Assembly: GCA_009602725.1 (NCBI GenBank)
Contig: WELB01000047.1
Span: 316,273 to 342,059 of the forward strand
Direction: 5' to 3'
Source of the DNA: Spirogloea muscicola
Lineage: Eukaryota; Streptophyta; Zygnematophyceae; Spirogloeales; Spirogloeaceae
Length of the DNA: 25,787 nt
Translations under genes and position numbers: made by a program
The notes under the pieces: generated by a model
What the model saw: the letters and a program-made list of their open reading frames with translations, nothing else
The model's database searches: none
What the model was told of the DNA's origin: nothing
In this document: positions 1 through 13,700 of the stretch, piece after piece
Numbering within the stretch: the first letter of the stretch is position 1
Layout of the letters: each line of letters starts with the position of its first letter

Positions 1-286
1 TCCCCCCCTTCCGCCCCATTCTGGCCACATAAGCAATCTGAACCTTTGTCCCCCGTTTCTCTTCTTCATCTTTACCTCTCCTTCCCCCTCCCTCTCACCT
101 CCTTCTCCTGCGCACTCTCTCCTTCCCCTCTCTCCCTCCCTTTCCCCTCCCAATGCTTCCTCTCACTTCCTCTAGCTTCTCTGCACTCCCCTCTTGCTCC
201 TGTCCCATCTGCATTCTGCAATTTCAGCTTCCACTCGCCTGCACGATGAGTAAAGCTCAGGCGGCGTGCAGCCCAGCTGCTTGCAG
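1..286 (+). other. 3' part of an upstream intron of the PF06838 gene, pyrimidine-rich
   Basis: From about 50 to 240 the + strand is almost pure C/T with interruptions, and it ends in TTGCAG at 281-286, a normal 3' splice site. The next base opens an exon that starts in the middle of the PF06838 protein, so this stretch should be intron and the first roughly one third of the protein lies upstream of the window. Short open frames here have low-complexity Ser/Pro/Leu composition and match nothing I recognise. Confidence 0.7.
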
Positions 287-3200
287 TCGCAGGTCCGCCG
301 TACGACACGCTGGAGGAGGTGATCGGGGCACGCGGCACGCCCGGCCACGGGTCGCTGCGCGAGTTCGGCGTGACCTACCGCGAGGTGCCGGTGAGCCTTC
401 CTGCCGCCCTTCCTGCCGCCCTAAAGCTTAACCCTATTTCTAAGCCCTAAATCCTAAACCCTCTCCTTTTTGCACCAACCCGATCCCACGATCTGCCGGT
501 CGCCGGTCAGAAACAGCTGGTTAGGCAGACGCAGATCCTGCATTGTGAGACCCCAGGTTATCAACTCTGCATCCACACCCGTTGACACCACTTTCAGAAA
601 ACCTATTACCAGACCTCCGACCTCCAAGACTGTAATGTGACACCTTGACACTTACCAGCTGACTTCCTGTCATAGACTGTGGTATGTAAGGCACACCTCC
701 GACCTCCAAGACCGTAATGTGACACCTTGACACTTTACCAGCTAATTTCTTGTCATAGACTGTGGTTTCAAAGGCACACTGTCTATAACAGCAGGCGCTC
801 TAGATGGTGAGCTAGCTCGCTGAACCCTTAGACCCACGAATTTGATGGCACTTGTGCTGTGGGTTGTCTGGTGGGCAGCTTACGCAGGCGCAGACTCTGG
901 ACTGGACGGCGCTCCGCACGGCAGTGGGGCCCGCGACACGGTGCGCGCTCGTGCAGCGCTCGTGTGGGTACAGCTGGCGGCCCTCGCTGACGATTGCCGA
1001 TATCAAACGGGCCGTGGAGATCATCAAGGTGTTCCACTTACTAAGACTCAGGCATGTCGCTTTAAGTGGAAAGAAATGTGAAAATTTCAATCAAGAAGAG
1101 TTATTGCTCCTGATCAGACCTCTAAAGCCACATCCTGTTTGCTCATTGAGATCCTGAGCAAGCGCCGCTGCATTTGTCATGCGCAGCGGGCGAATCCCCA
1201 CTGCGTGGTGGTTGTGGACAACTGCTACGGCGAGTTCGTTGACATATTGGAGCCGACGGCTGTGGTGAGCAATGTGTTGAGCTGCTCTCAGCTCTCTTAC
1301 ATTTGCTACTCTTACATTTTCTACTACTCGTTGGAGTCGCAAGCCACCAGCAGACTTAGCTGGACTGTACAACATGCTCACATCGTTGTCAACGAGAACT
1401 GGGTTGGGGGCTCAGCTAGGGTAGACAAGCAATGCACGCCGCAGGTTCTCAGTGACGATGCAACAGTGATGACGAGACTGAGCGATTGCCGGCGCCTGCC
1501 AACCTCGACTCAGCTGGGCTGGGGCGTTCTGCCCTATTCTAGACTGCTGGGTTGGCGAGGGCACGGCAGCCGGCGTAGCTCTTGCTCTACGTCGGTGCAA
1601 TGACGTCAGAAAGGAGGCATTTGTCTGAGAGAATCTTTGGCGGTATGTCTGTCACGTCAAGTGAATAGCATTTGTCTGAGAGAATCTTTGGCGGTATGTC
1701 TGTCACGTCAAGTGAATAGCATTGTGAGTGCGCTGCTTGGTGAGCATCACTTCTAAGTAATGCTCAAGGTCTAGGTATGAATCCTGGGAAAGGGGTTCTG
1801 TCATTTGCTGATTCTCTCCGGTGTAGTATACCAAGTTAGAGTAGCAATGGAGTTATTAGAGTAGCAATGGAGTTGCACTTTGTGGCACGGCTCAAGTCCT
1901 CTCGGTGATGAGACTACCATTCACGACGGTCATCTGATCAGCAGAGAAGATGCACAGCAACCAATGGAAGATCTCTGAGAAGGCTGGAGCACTTGTCACA
2001 TATTCATTTATGATTGAATGACCCTGAATGCCCGACAACATGCTACAGTCTCCCTGGGATTGTAAAGTCGGCTTTAGGCTCAGGTTATCACTTTCATTCA
2101 GCTGATGAGTCCAGGCGATGTGGTGCCTTCATTTATACATCTCCCTGGAGTATCTGATTATTCAATTACCAACTCTTAAGCCTCTGCTGAAGGGGAGGCT
2201 ATTGCACACAGGACAGATCATTATTGGATTGTCCTATTGCTCTCAGGCATATGAAAGTGCTGCGAGTTGGAGCTTTATTCCTGATGTCGTTTCATCAAGT
2301 ACAATAGTCTGGTTGCTTGATCTCATAGTGAGTCTTCATCCTCTATCTTACGTGAGCCTGCTTTGTGTTGCAGGGGGCGGACTTGATTGCAGGCAGCCTG
2401 ATCAAGAACCCAGGGGGTGCGGTTGCGCCCAGCGGCGGGTACATTGCCGGCAGCGCGGAGCTCGTGGATGCAGCGGCCGCTCGGTTGTCGGCGCCAGGCA
2501 TCAGCCGCGACGCGGGTGCGGCGGGCAGCGACGTCACCCGGCTCCTCGCCCAAGGGCTCTTCCTCGCTCCGCAGATGGTCGGCGAGGCCATCAAGGTGCG
2601 TCCTCAGCTCAGAGCGCTTACTATGCGCTCCTTTGAGGTGTTTACTGAACAGCATAGCCTCCACATTGTTTGCGCTTTGTGATGATGCAGCTGAGTCACA
2701 TTGGTCGCAGTCGTGAGTCCATGAGATGCAATTGTCAAAGTTGATGTGTTCCTGCAGAGCAGCCTTCTGGTGGCGGACGTTATGTCTGCCGCCGGCTATG
2801 AGGTGCAGCCACCACCGAGGACCCGCCGGCATGACATCATCCAGGTCTCATTCTTGCTCTCTCACCCAGATTTTGGAGATCTGTCGCCGGCGAAATGTTG
2901 TACTCTGGTGTACGTAAGCTTTAAGGGCAAGGCTTAAAGTGCGCCACATTGGCAGTGCAAGGTGTGGTGTCGAGTGCCTCAATTGCACCTCACCTCAGGG
3001 ACCAGTGCTTAGCAGGGTGTCAATGTATTGCAACTAAGGTGATGCTTTTGTTTGGCGGGTTAAGAAATAGCTTGCCTCGTGGTATGCCAGGCGCCACACA
3101 GTCTTAAGCTAGGGCATACTTGGCATAGAGCCTGGCGCCAACATGCTTTTGCTTGTACCTCTGGTCGGGCCTCATCTCAGGCTGTGAGGCTGGGGAGGCG

Positions 3201-3694
3201 CGACCGGCTGCTCAAGTTCTGCGAAGCGGTGCAGTCCCGCTGCCCCGTGGGGTCGTACATCCGGCCGACCGCTGGTGCGACGCCAGGCTATGAGTCCGAG
3301 GTGCGCCTTTGCAATTACACTTATGCGCCACTACTCAGAGCATACAAGCTAAGCACATGGATGCTGTGGTTTTAAATTAGCTTGCTGTGTGCAACTTGCC
3401 AGTGGGCTGTGCTGGTACCTTTCTGTGGGGCAGTCTGATAGGAGCACTTATGTCCACGGTGTTTGGCAGTGCTTTCCTCTGGTATGCATCATGTTTCACA
3501 GGCTGCCATGCTTTGCAACGCAGGTAGTGTTTGCGGACGGTACCTTCATTGATGGGAGCACCATCGAGCTGTCCTGCGACGGGCCACTGCGGGAGCCGTA
3601 CGTCGTGTTCTGCCAGGTAGGGGAGGCCCTCAATGAACATCAATTGCCAGGACATAGCTCTCAGGGTCTCAGTCCCTCCATGTCCGAGTATTAG
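287..3694 (+). CDS. PF06838 PLP-dependent enzyme (aluminium resistance / methionine gamma-lyase-like), 5'-partial
   Basis: Fold-type I PLP enzyme of the Met_gamma_lyase (PF06838) family, often annotated 'aluminium resistance protein'; predicted to act on sulfur amino acids, exact substrate unknown. Exons 287-390, 879-1028, 1187-1264, 2374-2595, 2758-2844, 3181-3300 and 3524-3694 join without a stop into about 309 residues. Family landmarks occur in order: AGPPYDTLEEVIG, ALVQRSCGYSWRPSL, VVDNCYGEFVDILEP, SLIKNPGG, GYIAG, QGLFLAPQMVGEAIK, DGTFIDGSTIELSCDGP and LREPY. The Lys of SLIKNPGG (codon 2404-2406) should bind PLP. All six introns visible are GT-AG and phase 0. The N-terminal part (about 110 residues) lies upstream. 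The last residues after LREPYVVFCQ do not resemble the usual C-terminus, so either this lineage differs or a short in-frame intron at 3617-3664 is removed. Identity is secure; the terminus is less so. It converges on the agmatine deiminase gene. Confidence 0.9.
419..463 (-). repeat. Degenerate telomere-like (TTTAGGG-type) segment in intron
   Basis: On the + strand CCCTAAA-like units recur with imperfect spacing (CCCTAAAG, AACCCTA, GCCCTAAAT, CCTAAACCC). This is the complement of a degraded Arabidopsis-type TTTAGGG array. It sits just inside the intron at 391-878 of the PF06838 gene. Similar segments occur in two introns of the hydrolase gene. Confidence 0.6.
613..777. repeat. Diverged tandem duplication, about 82-bp unit, two copies
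   Basis: The sequence beginning ACCTCCGACCTCCAAGAC at 613 starts again at 695 and continues through the words GTAATGTGACACCTTGACAC and GTCATAGACTGTGG in both copies. A few substitutions and small indels separate them. It lies wholly in the intron 391-878. Confidence 0.85.
1617..1718. repeat. Perfect tandem duplication, 51-bp unit, two copies
   Basis: Copy one is 1617-1667 and copy two 1668-1718, identical by eye; the unit starts GCATTTGTCTGAGAG and ends CAAGTGAATA. A third copy begins (GCATT) and then diverges. It lies in the 1.1-kb intron 1265-2373. Perfect identity points to a recent duplication or an assembly effect. Confidence 0.9.
1836..1874. repeat. Tandem 20-bp repeat, two copies
   Basis: TTAGAGTAGCAATGGAGTTA at 1836-1855 is followed directly by the same first 19 bases at 1856-1874, in the same intron as the 51-bp duplication. 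Confidence 0.85.
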
Positions 3695-4259
3695 TGGATG
3701 AAGGGGTCCAGCTTCCGACACACTTTCCGCTGCTCTTCATTGTCAGGCCGCCACTCCAGGGTGGCTGCATCAACACACTTGCTGTTGTTGATATAAGCAT
3801 GCTGCATGCCACACTGAAGATGGAGTACCTTACCTCTTTCTCTTGTTTCGCTTGGGCTTGCTGCTAGGGAGGAACACATTGGACGCACTGGGCTCTAGTG
3901 CTGGATGCGGCGCTGGACGCACTCAGAATTGAGAGTCACACCAAGTGACAAGAAGACAAAGGCCGCGACTGTGGCACAAATGTATGACAAAGGCTTGCTG
4001 CTAAAAGCAACATTGTGCAATTTCGTCCGCAGACCTGCCAGGTGTGGCCCTTGAGCGTACGACCGAGCCCTTGCATTATTAGTCCTCCTCAAAGGCAGTT
4101 TGGGCACTATGAACCTGTTATTTAAGCCGTCAGGTGTGGCTGCATTGCAAAAAGCAGGCAATCTGTCCTGCTCTACAGTTGCATTCTGCGACGGGGTGAC
4201 ATAAGTTCAATAATGGGTGGTAATGGGTGGTCAAGGAGAGATAACATGCAAGAAGTGAG
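3695..4259. other. Convergent intergenic spacer
   Basis: This 565-bp stretch lies between the stop of the PF06838 gene and the stop of the agmatine deiminase gene on the other strand, so it should hold both 3' untranslated regions. I see no clear polyadenylation signal, no RNA gene and no convincing open frame. Confidence 0.6.
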
Positions 4260-8043
<3,784 letters not shown>

Positions 8044-8279
8044 GGCTGGCCGCTGATCGCGGCGCCGAAGCTGGGGGGCCAGAACTCAAGTGTGTGATGT
8101 TAAGGTTATTATTAACGGCGGTTTCTTTTGAGCTGTTGTTTTAGTGCCTCTGATGGCCGCAGCCATTCGGCGGGCATGCACACCAGCGCCACGTCAGGCG
8201 CCACGTGCCGGCACGAGCTTGACCTCTCTGCAGGTCTCTATCCTCGGCACTCGTCAACGTGTTTGAAGAAATGGCACTC

Positions 8280-10440
8280 CCAATGGGGGGCAAGGGCTGT
8301 GAAAAGCCAGCCCGAAAAAGAATTGACAAAGGTTTCGAAGGGGCCAAATGATGGAGGGGCCTAACAGCGCTAAGCAGCTACGAAGGGGCCTGAAGATGCT
8401 TTCTCAGAACGAGGGAGGATGGACCACTCAGTACTTACGAGTGAGGAGCCTCAAATCCGACAGACTAGCTGCAGGAAAACTATCCCCCTGACGAAAGCCG
8501 GAGGCCGCAGCGAGAGCACGGCCAGCACACAGAACCAAGGCGTGGGCAATGGACAGCTGAAGGGAGACGGACAATCACAAAAGTCAAAAACGTGTTTTAC
8601 CGTGTCTCTTCCGTTTCGCGCCCTTGGGCACTTTGGGCCTAGTTCTATCTTGGGCTGGCCATTCACGGCCCAAGAAGAGCTCACTTGGAAGAGCTCACTT
8701 CCTTGCTAGAAAAGCAAGTGCTAGAGTACTGCAGCGACGCCTAGGAAGAGAGAAAAACAGCTCCATCTATGCAAGGCAACCGCTGTGTGAAGCCAGCTCA
8801 AAGGGATGTACAAGGTCTGAAGGGAGAGAAGTACATCTTCCGACTTCAGTGCCGCTGGCTCAGCTCAGGTCTTCTGGTTGTCCGGAGCTTCCGTAGCTTC
8901 CAAACCTTCTTCTTCCCTTCTTCCCACTTGGGCTTTGCATTTCATTGGAAGTTGCTGATTCCTCTTTCTTTGGGCTGTCCTTCACAGTCATTGCCTTACA
9001 TTGGAAGAGCTGTCCTTCCGTATGCACCCTGCCGTCTCGCTCTAGCATTTCCTGGCTGCGCCTTGGCCGCTGCCTCCCTATTCCGCCAGGGCTACGCAGG
9101 TCAGAAGCAAGAAGATCTGCCCCTCGTCACTCCGATCGGCATCATGTTATGGTTTTCAGAGATCATCGCGCATCCATTCTTAGATAATACGACGAGTACT
9201 CTCGTTTTATTTGCATCTTCCGGCCCTTTCAGACCTTCTGTTCAATCCTTTCTGGGCTGGCCTCTCACAGCAGTTGCCTTACATTGGAAGAGCTCTGTCT
9301 TTCTTTGCAAACTCTCAGTAGCCGGTAGATAGACGGTTCCAGGGGAGGTCGGTGGCTGGGAGAGGCCAGCCCAGACAAAAGAGTGAACAAACTTCGAAGG
9401 GGCCAAAAGAAAGCAAATATTCTAAGGGGACCAAGGTGCGAATAAGCACGTGAGCTCTTCCAGAGAAGGCGAGCGCTGTTTAAGAAGAAGCAGCTCTTCC
9501 AGAAGGAGCGATGTCAGCTCGAAAGGCCAGCCCGAAAGTGGCCGAAGGGGGACTCCAATACCCACTAGTGAGCACACACAGAAGAAATAGCTCTTCTGAT
9601 GCAAGAAGCCAGCGCGGCCAGATTGATTGGTGGCTGGGAGAGGCCAGCCCAACGGAATGGATAAGGTCTGAAGGAGCCGGAGTGCTAAGGACTGAGACAG
9701 CAGCACGCGGACTCTCAGTAATCTCTAGTCAGTAGATGCAAGGCAATGGCTGTGAGAGGCCAGCCCAAAGGATGTACAATGTCTGAAAGGGCCGGAGGTA
9801 CATTCCTTTGGGCTGGCCTCTCACAGCCATTGCAGTATAGTGGAAGAGCTGTTTTCTCGCCGGAAGGCGCAGTAGGCTAAAATTGGAAAGAAAATCTGGG
9901 TAGCCGGAGCACAGCCACCGAAGCCAGTGGCCCCTAAGGGGGATAAACGGTTCTTCAAATGTAAGGCAATGGTGAGAGGCCAGCCCAAAGGAACAGAGTC
10001 TGAATGACAGGAATGAACAAGGCCTAAGGCATTGTCCTTTCTTGTGGGCTGGTCCTTTTTACTTCTCACAGGAAAGAAGTGAGCTCTTGCGAAGGCGGCG
10101 GGGGCTGTCTGGCCAGCCCAGAAAGGATGAACAAGGTCCACAGGGAAAAAAAAACAGCTTACAAAGCCATCGGCCAATCATGGAAAAGCTCCTTCGCTTT
10201 TTGCGCGCCTAGCACGCTACTGATAAGCGAAAGTAGAAAGCGCGGCCAGATTGACTGGTGGCCGCGAAGGCCAGCCCAAAGGAATGGACAAGGTCTGAAG
10301 GAGCCGGAGTGGTAAGACAGCAGCAAGACAAGGGGACTCTCAGTAAGCTCTAGTCAGTAGATGCAAGTCAAGAAGCAAGCGCGGCCAGATTAACTGGTGG
10401 CTGCGAGAGGCCAGCCCAAAGGAATGGACAAGCAAGATGC
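8280..10440. repeat. Cluster of dispersed short repeats in both orientations
   Basis: A unit centred on GAGAGGCCAGCCCAAAGGA, often followed by ATGGACAAGGTCTGAAGG and a GGCC(GGAG) tail, occurs on the + strand near 8295, 8790, 9362, 9525, 9635, 9752, 9972, 10110, 10265 and 10405. It occurs inverted (GGGCTGGCCTCTCACAGC-like) near 8648, 8975, 9255, 9810 and 10045. A second word, GGAAGAGCT or its complement AGCTCTTCC, lies at fairly regular distances from it (near 8680, 8695, 9005, 9285, 9455, 9495 and 9842). Copies are diverged and unequal in length. Long open frames here, such as 8769-9332, are made of these repeats and are not genes. A cluster of nested MITE-like elements or degraded satellite is possible; there is no transposase. 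Confidence 0.8.
9743..9833. repeat. Near-perfect inverted repeat (35-bp stem, 20-nt loop)
   Basis: The left arm 9743-9777 begins GCAATGGCTGTGAGAGGCCA. The right arm 9798-9833 is its reverse complement apart from one extra base (GGAAT against GGAT). The loop is 9778-9797. Two copies of the cluster's repeat unit, in opposite orientation, form the arms. Confidence 0.9.
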
Positions 10441-10675
10441 AAGTCGGGATAGCGGGTAGACGTCGCCCTGACGGAAAGCGAAAGCGCTGCGAATTTAGCG
10501 AGAAGCAGCAATCTGTAACTTACAGTTAGTTGTACACGGTACACAGCACCCGGTAAGTCCACGGCGCCATGGGGCTGAGCTAACTTGCCGTCAGCTAGTG
10601 CTCCCGAGCCGCACATCCCGATAACAACCTCCCGGGCTTCACGCCGCACTCCACGCCGCGACTCGCGGCGCCTCC

Positions 10676-10786
10676 GAAGCCGCCGCGCCGCCGCCGCCGC
10701 CGCCGTCGCCGCAGTCGCCGCCGCCNGGCCTCAGCGGCGGCAGGCGGCGGTGAGCGGCGGCGGCGGCGGCGGCGGCGGAGGCGGCA
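10676..10786. repeat. CCG tract facing a CGG tract around an N
   Basis: The + strand is CCG-rich from about 10676 to 10725, then has an N at 10726, then GGC/CGG-rich sequence to about 10786, just ahead of the hydrolase start at 10792. The reversal of repeat strand at the N makes a long potential hairpin, or marks a doubtful join. Confidence 0.85.
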
Positions 10787-10791
10787 GCGCC

Positions 10792-13700
10792 ATGGCCTGC
10801 TGCGGCTTCAGCTTCCTGCGCGCCTACCGCGGCTACCTCGCCTGGCACTACCGCTCCTGCGGCCTGGCCCCCGTCCAGGTGCGGGCGCCGCTGCCGTAGC
10901 GGCCGCGGCTGCAGCGCTAGTCCGCCTCCTGCCGTAGATCACAGGGCTTTTGAAGAACCAAAATTAGAATCATAACCAAAACCAGAATCAAAATCAAAAC
11001 CGAAATCACATCACACAAAAGCAAAACCAAAACCAGTCCAAAACCATCAACAACACCAAAATCGAAAGCGAAATCAAATTCAAAACCCCTAACCGACTCC
11101 GTAACCTTATCCTTAACTTACACCTAAACCTCAGCTCCAGGGGCCAAGCCAGCCGTGGTGGCCAGCGGCTCCTCGGAGCTCGGCCAGGCCCTCTGACGTC
11201 GGCGAGTACCGGGAATTGGTGAAGTGTTTTGAGATTCACAAACTGGCAGTTTGGCCAACTAGATTGTACTTACCAGACGGCCGCGGCGGCGTTGTCGCCC
11301 GGTTGCCCTCCAGGTGCGCCTCGACGAGCAGACAAGCATCCATTGCTGGGCGCCCACTAAGCGCCGGGACCGCCCCAGCCTCCTATTCCTCCACGGATTT
11401 GGCGCCGGCGCGCTGGTGCAGTGGGACAAGCAGGTCCACAGCACCCCGCAGTGCCCACATTCTAAATTATAATCTACTCACATATGAAGAAATAGAGCAT
11501 GTTGTGCACCAGCTGGCGGCAGTCAGATATTTGTCCCTCTCCTGCAGTCTTTGCTCCTAAGGAGATCGGTATCTGACCTTTGAATTTTAAGAGCCAGTGA
11601 GCCCTGCCTAATTTCTGACTGTAGAGCCCTCGGAGAGCTTATTTACCCTCCCCTTAATGTGAATGGCATGGCTTACCGTACACGATAGCTGTGGTTCTTG
11701 ACTGTCTTAGAGCAGCCAAGATATGTGAGCACTTTACTTCTCTTTATGCATCCTCATTCTTAGAGCTAGGAGACCTCAACATATCTCCCCCAACTTCAAG
11801 CTCCCGCTCTACGATTCCCAATATCTCTGTGACTGACATTTCTCAGCCTCCTTTACTGCGGTGGATTGCTCAGCCTGTTCTGGCCAAGCACAGCCGTATT
11901 CTGGACAGAGTGCTTGGGCTTGGGAAGCACGCTTTGGGGTTAAGTTATTCTGCTATCAGTGGAAGACGAAGGGTTTCAGTCCCCGAAGTCTCGTTGTCCA
12001 GAAGCGTCGGGACCGCAAGTTCTTCCAAGTGGCAAGCATCTGACCTCCTCCCTACGTCCGCTGCTTCAGGTCCGGCAGTTCTCCAAGCACTTTGACATCT
12101 ACTTGCCGGACCTGGTATTCTTCGGCAGCTCTCACACCACTGGCTCTGAGCGGTCCACAAGCTTTCAGGCCGAGTGCTGCATGAAGGTGTGTCGCAAGAA
12201 CCTCCTGCACTTCCTGCACTGGCATAAAGGCTGGATCAATCAGATTGGTTGTAGGGATGAAGTCGTCAACTGGCAAAGTGCAGCTGTTGAAGGATGAGTG
12301 ATATTGCAATTAATAATCAGAGGTGCATACATTCCTTCTGGCATAGAGGCCCTTTATATGACATACTGGAGATGAGGATTGAAAGATTGAAAGATTGAAA
12401 GATTGAAAGATTGACTGATGTCCTACTCTGCAGCTGATGAAGCACTTTGACGTACACCGGTACTCGGTCCTTGGGTACAGCTACGGCGGCGAGATTGCAT
12501 ACAATCTGGCCCTTGCCTACCCTGCTACTGTCGAGAAAGTTGTCATCATGGCCTCCGCACTTCTGGCCACACCAGAGGACTTCAAGGAGGTATGATCACC
12601 TATACGACCATACCCGCTCAAAAGTCTGGTCTCATCTACTCTAGTAACCTCATGATCATATGGCCAGTTCTATTCCTGCAGCCAAATCATACACTACATC
12701 CTTGCGGCCCTCATAGAAAACATTAGAAGTAGAATTCTAGATATCCTCATTACATAAGGTGTCATTGGCCTGGCTTGTAAAACGTCCGGGATTGCATGAG
12801 TGTGATATGCGTCACTGATCCCCTCGTTCGCAGGCGATGCTGAATATTGGGGTTGAGGACTTGTCGGGCTTCTACCCGCGTGACACGGATGGCGTTCGAA
12901 GGATGCTCAAGCTCGCATATTACAATCCACCCCGCGTGCCCGAGTGCATCCTGCGAGATGTTCTGAAGGTCAAGTCCTTAAGAAAGCTCATGCTGTTGCT
13001 CACAGGATGCTCGTGCTTACAGGAGTAGATAGTGCTGCTCCTACAGGACGCTGCATAGACAGTGCTCCTCTTTTACCCCCCCAGAAATTAAGGGTAGGGA
13101 TTAGCGGTTCTAGGGTCGTGACGATCCCTGTTTGGAGTTCAGGGTTTAGGGCATTGGGATTCGGATAGTCCGGAGGCGATATGTCTATACTCTCCTTAAT
13201 GTCATGCGTCTGGATTGTCTCGCTCTCAGAGGACTGACAAGGGTTCTGCGGCTCTGTCATGAAGGACATGTTTGACAGCGACGTCGAGCGCAAGCAGGAG
13301 CTCGGCGAGGACTTCAGAAAGCGCGCGCAAGGTTCTGGTTTGCGGCAGCTTGGCGTCCTCCAACAGGTTGGTGATGCCACACGGTATTTGTAGATGTGTC
13401 TGCAACGTATTTGTGCAAGACGCAGTGTGCAAAGGCAATAAAGGCTGAGGTTGTCTTCTTTCATCCTACAGTGTGCCCATTCTCCAGGAAGACTCAATGA
13501 TCATGCAAGTATGACATATGTCAAAATGGATGACATGGGCACATCAACTCTCGAGGTACATATGATGCTCAAGCTTCTATGTGCCTGAATTTGACCTACT
13601 GCATCACTTCTGGGGTTCTTGCAGGAATTATTATTGGTTTGGGGAGAATCTGACCCCATCTGCCCTCCCAAGCAAGGTCAACTCCTCAAGGAGTGAGTAA

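Noticed and set aside
246-431. Possible start of the PF06838 gene at ATG 246
   Set aside because: It is out of frame with the conserved YDTLEEVIG segment, and the family needs about 110 more residues upstream.
8769-9332. 187-codon open frame on +
   Set aside because: Its sequence is composed of the dispersed repeat in both orientations, it repeats itself in translation (LGCPSQS.. and LGWPLTA..), and it has no homology I recognise.
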